A stretch of 10,295 nt of DNA, taken from contig JAJZMO010000296.1 of the NCBI GenBank assembly GCA_021798235.1, forward strand, positions 1-10,295. Direction: 5' to 3'. The position numbers and the translations under genes are program-made. Position 1 is the stretch's first letter; every line of letters begins with the position of its first letter. Under the pieces are notes generated by a model. The model saw nothing but the letters and a program-made list of their open reading frames with translations. It was not told the DNA's origin and ran no database searches. Below are positions 6,144 to 10,295 of this stretch, in pieces. The DNA comes from Acidobacteriota bacterium (GTDB lineage: Bacteria > Acidobacteriota > Terriglobia > Terriglobales > Acidobacteriaceae).

Positions 6144-6815
6144 ATGGATATTTCCGCACTTCTGTTGACGCTACGTCTGGCCACGCTCACTACGCTGGTG
6201 CTGGTGGCGCTGGCGCTGCCTTTGTCTGCCTGGCTGGCCTCGACGCGCTGGCGCGGCAAGGCGCTGGTGGCCTCGCTCGTCGCTTTGCCGATTGTGTTGC
6301 CGCCCACGGTGCTCGGCTACTATCTGCTGGTGCTCTTGGGGCCAGCCACAGCTCCGGGCCGCGCGCTGACGCAGCTGCTGGGCCATCCGCTGGCCTTTTC
6401 GTTTTCCGGCCTCGTTGTGGGATCGGTGCTCTACAGTCTTCCCTTTGCCGTGCAGCCGATGGTGGCCGGCTTTGCTGCCATCGACCCTGCGCTGCTGGAA
6501 GCTGCCGCCGTGCTGGGCAGCAGCCGCTGGCGAACGCTGACGCGCGTGCGTCTGCCCCTGGCGCGCGGCTCCGTGCTGGCCGCTGCCGTGCTCAGTTTCG
6601 CGCACACCGTGGGAGAGTTTGGCGTGGTGCTCATGATCGGCGGCAACCTGCCCGGCCAGACGCGCACGCTCTCCATCGAGCTGTACGACCAGGTGCAGGA
6701 CTTCTCCTACGCGCAGGCCAACCACACCGCGCTGCTGCTGCTCGGCGTCAGCTTCGCAGCGCTGTTGCTGCTCTACAGCCGCCGCCCGGCGTGGTTGGCG
6801 GGGCGTGCCGTATGA
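6144..6815 (+). CDS. modB: Molybdate ABC transporter permease ModB
   Basis: A 223-residue inner-membrane permease with about five hydrophobic segments (roughly 5-30, 41-66, 82-103, 143-166 and 195-211). The cytoplasmic EAA loop that docks on the ATPase is at 119-138 (EAAAVLGSSRWRTLTRVRLP). PPTVLGYYLLVLLG near the N-terminus, HTVGEFGVVLMIGGN at 154-168 and TRTLSIELYDQV at 173-184 are typical of ModB. Length agrees with the family (about 225). Only a weak ribosome site precedes ATG 6144, but it lies 5 nt after the modA stop and can use coupling. Its TGA overlaps the modC ATG. Confidence 0.92.
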   Translation: MDISALLLTLRLATLTTLVLVALALPLSAWLASTRWRGKALVASLVALPIVLPPTVLGYYLLVLLGPATAPGRALTQLLGHPLAFSFSGLVVGSVLYSLPFAVQPMVAGFAAIDPALLEAAAVLGSSRWRTLTRVRLPLARGSVLAAAVLSFAHTVGEFGVVLMIGGNLPGQTRTLSIELYDQVQDFSYAQANHTALLLLGVSFAALLLLYSRRPAWLAGRAV

Positions 6816-7612
6816 CGTCCTCACCCACAATGCGATCTGCGCACAATTCCACCTCTGCGCCCTGGCTCGCTCTGCGCGTTGCGCATCCGCTTACTGCGCT
6901 GCATTTGGATGTGGACTGCACGCTCACCGCGCCGTGGACGGTGCTCTTCGGCCCCAGCGGCTCCGGCAAAACCACGCTGCTGCGCGCCATTGCCGGTCTG
7001 GTCACTCCAGATGCGGGCAGCATTCAACTCTGCGGCCAGTCGCTCTTTGCGCGCGCCTCGAACCGCGCGCCGAGTCGAAACCTTCCGCCACAGTCCCGCC
7101 GCATCGGCTTCGTTGCGCAGTCGCCTGCGCTCTTTCCGCATCGCACCGCTGCGCAGAACATCGCCTTCGCGCTGCCATCGGCCACGTCTGCTGCACGCGA
7201 GCAAACGGTTCCCACACTGCTGCGCCTTTTTGCCGCAGAGTCACTGGCTGCGCAGCACCCGCGTCAACTCTCTGGCGGTGAGCAGCAACGTATCGCTCTG
7301 GCCCGCGCCTTGGCTGCGGAGCCGCGCGCGCTCCTGCTGGATGAACCGTTTTCCGCAATGGATCGCACCAGTCGCCAGCAATCGCTCGATGCGCTGCGCA
7401 CCTGGGTACGCGAACGTGGCACGCCCGTGCTCATGGTGACGCATGATCTGGCCGAGGCCTTCGAGGCCAGCAATGAGGTGCTTACCTTGGAACAGGGCCG
7501 CATCACCGCGCAGGGCCACGCCAGCGAAGTGCTGCACCAGGCCCGCGCCCACCTGCTGCGCCAACTGGGCGTGGAAGCAGTCGCCACTGGGTGTACGTAC
7601 CCCGTGTCGTAA
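6812..7612 (+). CDS. modC: Molybdate ABC transporter ATPase ModC, lacking the C-terminal Mop domain
   Basis: A 266-residue ABC ATPase that powers molybdate import with ModB. Visible motifs: Walker A GPSGSGKTT (47-55), Q-loop Q103 (FVAQSPALFPH), signature LSGGEQQ (153-159), Walker B LLLDEP (174-179), D-loop SAMD and H-loop H211 (VTHD). E. coli ModC is about 350 residues because of a C-terminal Mop/TOBE domain that senses molybdate; here the protein ends soon after the ATPase fold, and no such domain is encoded downstream in any frame before the next gene. The start is ATG 6812, which overlaps the modB stop as ATGA; an upstream in-frame GTG at 6791 would add 7 residues. As the substrate link rests on the operon, the same ATPase alone could be called a sulfate/tungstate-type ATPase. 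Confidence 0.88.
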   Translation: MTSSPTMRSAHNSTSAPWLALRVAHPLTALHLDVDCTLTAPWTVLFGPSGSGKTTLLRAIAGLVTPDAGSIQLCGQSLFARASNRAPSRNLPPQSRRIGFVAQSPALFPHRTAAQNIAFALPSATSAAREQTVPTLLRLFAAESLAAQHPRQLSGGEQQRIALARALAAEPRALLLDEPFSAMDRTSRQQSLDALRTWVRERGTPVLMVTHDLAEAFEASNEVLTLEQGRITAQGHASEVLHQARAHLLRQLGVEAVATGCTYPVS

Positions 7613-7634
7613 AAGTGAGACAGGGCACTTGGAT

Positions 7635-8606
7635 TTAAGAAGTCTCTTGGGTTATGGATCGTTGCTTCAGGCAGAAACGGGTCGCCAGCAGCACGAGCGC
7701 GATCCAGAGCAGGTCGGCCAGCAGCAGATGCGTGATCTGAATCCACAGCGGAGCCAGCAGCAGAACGTTGGCCGTACCCAGAATGTATTGTGCGGCGAGC
7801 AGAGCGAGCACGGCCACGGCCAGCGAACGCTGGGCGCGCGGCGCAGAAGACGAAAGTGTTTGCGCCAAGAGCCAGAGCAGGAAGACTCCGGCGAGAACGG
7901 CGCAGGCTGGATGCAGCCAGCGCAGGCGCAGCAGCAGGGAACTGGCAGCGGAGAAATCCTGTTGCATGGCCGCAGCCAGTGAAGTGGCCGGGTAGAGTGT
8001 GTCGCCGAGCGCAGCCAGCGAGCCGGTGATGCCGGTGAACAGCGTGGCCAACAGACCGGGCAGCACGATGCGGAGCGAACCACGGCGCAACTGCATGGAG
8101 GCGCGCGCAGCGGGCCTGGTGAGAAACTCCGCAGTGAGCGCGAGCGCGGCCAGCAGCAGCAGCGTGTTGGCAAAGTGGAAGCCGAGATAGACGCCACGCG
8201 CGGCGGATTGGTTGTGCGCCACCAAGCGCAGCAGCACGAGCAGCGCGCCGAGCAGCGCTTCGTTGAGCGTGAGCAGCATGGACGCGCCTGCGGCCCAGCG
8301 GGCCAGCGCGCCTTTCGTGGTGGCGCGCCAGGTCCACAATAACAGCGCGAAGACCAGCAGCAGTGTGGCGCCGCTCATCAGGCGGTGGGTGAACTCGACG
8401 ATCGTGTGGAATTGCGGCGCTTGCGGAATGACAACGCCGTTGCAGAGCGGCCAATGTGCGCCGCAGCCCGCGCCGGAGCCGGTGGCGCGCACCACCGCTC
8501 CCCACAGGACGACCAGAACGTTGTAGGCCAGAACAAACCAGGCAAAGCGCCGCAGGCCCACGTGGAGGCTGCGGGCTGGCGGCGCGGTGGTGGCGGGTGC
8601 GTGCAT
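7635..8606 (-). CDS. ctaA: Heme A synthase (CtaA/COX15 family)
   Basis: A 323-residue polytopic membrane protein (about eight helices) that oxidises the C8 methyl of heme O to the formyl of heme A for aa3-type terminal oxidases. Four conserved histidines, the heme ligands by comparison with Bacillus CtaA, are present: H74 in EFTHRLMSG (with E71), H144 in FHFANTLL, H232 in WLHPACAVL and H293 in ITHLLLAD. C48 and C55 in the first outer loop (GSGAGCGAHWPLCNG) have the same 7-residue spacing as the Bacillus cysteine pair. The two halves of the protein repeat the same pattern, as in the family. ATG 8606 lies 7 nt after the proC stop, with AAGG before it, so it is translated from the proC message. 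No oxidase subunits or ctaB appear in the window. Confidence 0.92.
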   Translation of the reverse strand: MHAPATTAPPARSLHVGLRRFAWFVLAYNVLVVLWGAVVRATGSGAGCGAHWPLCNGVVIPQAPQFHTIVEFTHRLMSGATLLLVFALLLWTWRATTKGALARWAAGASMLLTLNEALLGALLVLLRLVAHNQSAARGVYLGFHFANTLLLLAALALTAEFLTRPAARASMQLRRGSLRIVLPGLLATLFTGITGSLAALGDTLYPATSLAAAMQQDFSAASSLLLRLRWLHPACAVLAGVFLLWLLAQTLSSSAPRAQRSLAVAVLALLAAQYILGTANVLLLAPLWIQITHLLLADLLWIALVLLATRFCLKQRSITQETS

Positions 8607-8613
8607 GGCTGCC

Positions 8614-9474
8614 TTAGCCAGCGGCCAGTTCTTTGGCGCGTTGCGCGGCGCGCATCACAGCCTTGATGAGTGTGACGCGCAGGCCGCCTTCTTCCAGTTC
8701 CAGAATGCCGTCGATGGTGCAGCCTGCGGGCGTGGTGACGGCGTCCTTGAGCAGTGCGGGGTGGTAGCCGGTTTCGAGCACCATCCGCGCCGCGCCATAG
8801 GTGGTTTGCGCGGCCAGCAATGTGGCCACGTCGCGGGGCAGGCCAACTTTGACGCCCGCCTCAGCCAGCGATTCCAAAATGATGTAGATGAAGGCCGGGC
8901 CGCTGGCGGAAAGGCCGGTGACGGCGTCCATGTGTTTTTCATCGACAATGACGGTGCGGCCCACGGCTTCAAAAACGCGCGAGGCCAGGGCCATCTGCTC
9001 GTCGGTCACGAAGCGTCCGCGACAGAGCGCGGCGATGCCAGCGGCCAGCATGGAAGGCGTGTTGGGCATGGCGCGCACCACGGCGATGTCCATGCCTGCG
9101 GCCTCTTCAATGGCGCGGGTCTTCACCGACGCGGCAAAGGAGATGAGCAGCTTGCCGGGGCGCAGCGCGGGGCGAATCTGCTGGACGAGATCATGCACCT
9201 GCACCGGCTTGACGCCGAGCAGGATCAGGTCACTGGCCTGCGCGGCGGCCACGTTGTCGGTGCTGACGTCCACGCCGAACTGCGCGGAGAGCGCGATGGC
9301 GCGCTCCTCATGCTGCACGGTGCCGTGCAGATTTTCCGGCGCGAAGAGGTGATTCTTCAAGAACGCCTGCAGCAGCAGGCCTCCCATTTTGCCCGCGCCC
9401 AGCACGGCCACGGTGGCTTTGGGGAATGAGGCCTGCACGGCCTCTTCGGTATAGGCGGTTTCCATTTCGCTCAA
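8614..9474 (-). CDS. proC: Pyrroline-5-carboxylate reductase
   Basis: A 286-residue NAD(P)H-dependent enzyme for the last step of proline synthesis, reducing 1-pyrroline-5-carboxylate to L-proline in the cytosol. The N-terminal Rossmann fold has VAVLGAGKMGG (22-32), LLGVKP at 85-90, RAMPNTP at 134-140, and the C-terminal dimerisation domain has TGLSASGPAF (186-195) and the ProC signature near 240-263 (LLKDAVTTPAGCTIDGILEL). About 17 residues precede the fold, somewhat more than usual. TTG 9474 is taken as the start because AAGGAG stands 6 nt before it; ATG 9465, three codons later, would place the site 15 nt away. It lies 39 nt after the DUF885 gene and 7 nt before ctaA on the same strand. 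Confidence 0.93.
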   Translation of the reverse strand: MSEMETAYTEEAVQASFPKATVAVLGAGKMGGLLLQAFLKNHLFAPENLHGTVQHEERAIALSAQFGVDVSTDNVAAAQASDLILLGVKPVQVHDLVQQIRPALRPGKLLISFAASVKTRAIEEAAGMDIAVVRAMPNTPSMLAAGIAALCRGRFVTDEQMALASRVFEAVGRTVIVDEKHMDAVTGLSASGPAFIYIILESLAEAGVKVGLPRDVATLLAAQTTYGAARMVLETGYHPALLKDAVTTPAGCTIDGILELEEGGLRVTLIKAVMRAAQRAKELAAG

Positions 9475-9486
9475 GGTTTTCTCCTT
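9475..9486 (-). promoter_or_regulatory. Ribosome binding site that decides the proC TTG start
   Basis: AAGGAG at 9486-9481 on the minus strand, then AAAACC, then TTG at 9474. The 6-nt spacing favours TTG over the in-frame ATG at 9465. Confidence 0.65.
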
Positions 9487-9513
9487 ACGCTGTACTCATC
9501 AGGATACAGAATT

Positions 9514-10295
9514 TCAGCGGGAGGCGGCGCGGGATGCTGGTGCGGTAGCCGCGGGCTGAAGCTGCGGCGCGGCGGCAGCATGAGCGTCGAGATGCTGCTG
9601 CGCGGTGATCCAAGCTTCGACGCGCTCTTGCAGCAGGTCCAGCGGCAAAGCGCCAGCGTTGAGAATTTCATCATGAAAGGCGCGCAGATCAAAGCGCGCG
9701 CCCAGGGCCTGCTGCGCATCGGCGCGCAGCTTGAGAATTTCCATCTGCCCGGTCATGTAGGCCAAGGCTTGGCCGGGCCAGGCGATGTAGCGATCGACCT
9801 CGGTCTGCACGGTGAGGTCGTCCAGACCGGTGTGTGCGTGGAAGTAGTCGACCATCTGCGCGCGCGTCCAATGTTGCGAATGCACGCCGGTATCGACGAC
9901 GAGGCGCACGGCGCGCCACATCTCATTTTCCAAGCGGCCATATTCGCTGTACGGATCGGTGTAGAAGCCAGCCTCTTTGCCGAGCAATTCGCTGTAGAGC
10001 GCCCAGCCTTCGACGTAGGCGGTGTACATCCCGTAGCGGCGGAAGTCAGGCAGGCCGGTCATCTCCTGTGCCAGCGAGAGCTGCAAGTGGTGGCCGGGCA
10101 GACCTTCGTGATAAGCGATGGCCTCGACCGGCGTCAGCAGCCGCTTTTGCGCGTCATAGGTGTTGATGCGAATCCAGCCGGGGCGCGAGCCGTTGACCGT
10201 GCCCGGCTCGTAATCGGCAGGGACTTGGTCGGCGGAGTCGGTGCCGTCCATGGCGACCACGGCCCATTTTTCTTTGGGCAGATGGTTGAAGAACA
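9514..10295 (-). CDS. DUF885 family protein, putative metallopeptidase (5' part outside window)
   Basis: The frame is open from the right edge (first residues FFNHLPKEKWAVVAMDGTD) to TGA at 9514, so the N-terminal part, probably about 300 residues, lies outside; an internal GTG at 10260 is not the true start. The conserved DUF885 block AYHEGLPGHHLQ is at about 10116-10081, followed by AYVEGWALYSE and MWRAVRLVVDTGVH, and IAWPGQALAYMTGQ near the end. HE...HH with a downstream Glu suggests a zinc site of gluzincin type, and the family is often labelled a peptidase, but its reaction is largely untested. The last 25 or so residues are Ala/Pro-rich and disordered in appearance. The proC gene follows 39 nt later on the same strand. 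Confidence 0.85.
   Translation of the reverse strand, partial: FFNHLPKEKWAVVAMDGTDSADQVPADYEPGTVNGSRPGWIRINTYDAQKRLLTPVEAIAYHEGLPGHHLQLSLAQEMTGLPDFRRYGMYTAYVEGWALYSELLGKEAGFYTDPYSEYGRLENEMWRAVRLVVDTGVHSQHWTRAQMVDYFHAHTGLDDLTVQTEVDRYIAWPGQALAYMTGQMEILKLRADAQQALGARFDLRAFHDEILNAGALPLDLLQERVEAWITAQQHLDAHAAAAPQLQPAATAPASRAASR

Noticed and set aside
7593..7646. Possible terminator between modC and ctaA (AAGTG/CACTT and GAGAC/GTCTC pairs)
   Set aside because: Only 5-bp stems with long loops and no clear T-run on either strand; a terminator is expected here but not convincingly visible.
7264..8505. A 413-codon open frame on the minus strand across the modC/ctaA junction
   Set aside because: It is antisense to the 3' part of modC and out of frame within ctaA; its translation is Arg/Ala/His-rich without family features, whereas modC and ctaA show full motif sets.
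8587..9429. A 280-codon open frame on the plus strand
   Set aside because: Antisense shadow of proC in GC-rich DNA; no motif, start signal or family likeness.

Overview
The window reads as a piece of a chromosome from a Gram-negative, aerobic, GC-moderate bacterium, most likely an acidobacterium (Terriglobia/Acidobacteriaceae type). That is inference, based on a Tat-exported glucose-fructose-oxidoreductase-like protein, a secreted modular GH16 beta-glucanase, a DUF885 protein, a heme A synthase (which implies an aa3-type oxidase) and the style of the intergenic repeats. No tRNA, rRNA, CRISPR array, transposase or phage gene was seen.

Layout. (1) 1-1881, minus: a large secreted glycoside hydrolase with the order signal peptide, GH16 catalytic domain, CBM6-like, fibronectin III, beta-trefoil (ricin/CBM13-like); it runs off the left edge. 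(2) 1882-2538: a long gene-poor stretch holding a possible GH16 promoter, a possible long leader with a small ORF overlapping the GH16 start, and an AT-rich perfect inverted repeat. (3) 2539-3381, plus: an LpxH-like metallophosphoesterase. (4) 3398-4588, minus: a Tat-exported Gfo/Idh/MocA oxidoreductase, convergent with gene 3 and only 16 nt from it. (5) 4589-4952: a divergent intergenic region with a REP-like composite inverted repeat and promoter signals on both sides. (6) 4953-7612, plus: a compact molybdate operon with a HTH-Mop regulator/sensor, then modA, modB and modC. (7) 7635-9474, minus: ctaA (heme A synthase) downstream of proC (pyrroline-5-carboxylate reductase), and before them the 3' part of a DUF885 gene (9514 to the right edge). 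Genes of group 7 are close together and probably co-transcribed as DUF885-proC-ctaA, convergent with the mod operon.

How the genes work together. The mod cluster is a full molybdate ABC importer: ModA binds the oxyanion in the periplasm, ModB is the membrane channel and ModC the ATPase. The first gene joins an excisionase/MerR-type DNA-binding domain to one molybdate-binding Mop domain. ModC lacks its usual C-terminal Mop/TOBE domain, so in this operon molybdate sensing seems to sit only in the separate regulator. The other genes are ordinary housekeeping or carbohydrate functions with no evident link to it. I see no strong case for a wholly new system; the most useful leads are the regulatory DNA before the mod operon and the GH16 leader/small ORF.
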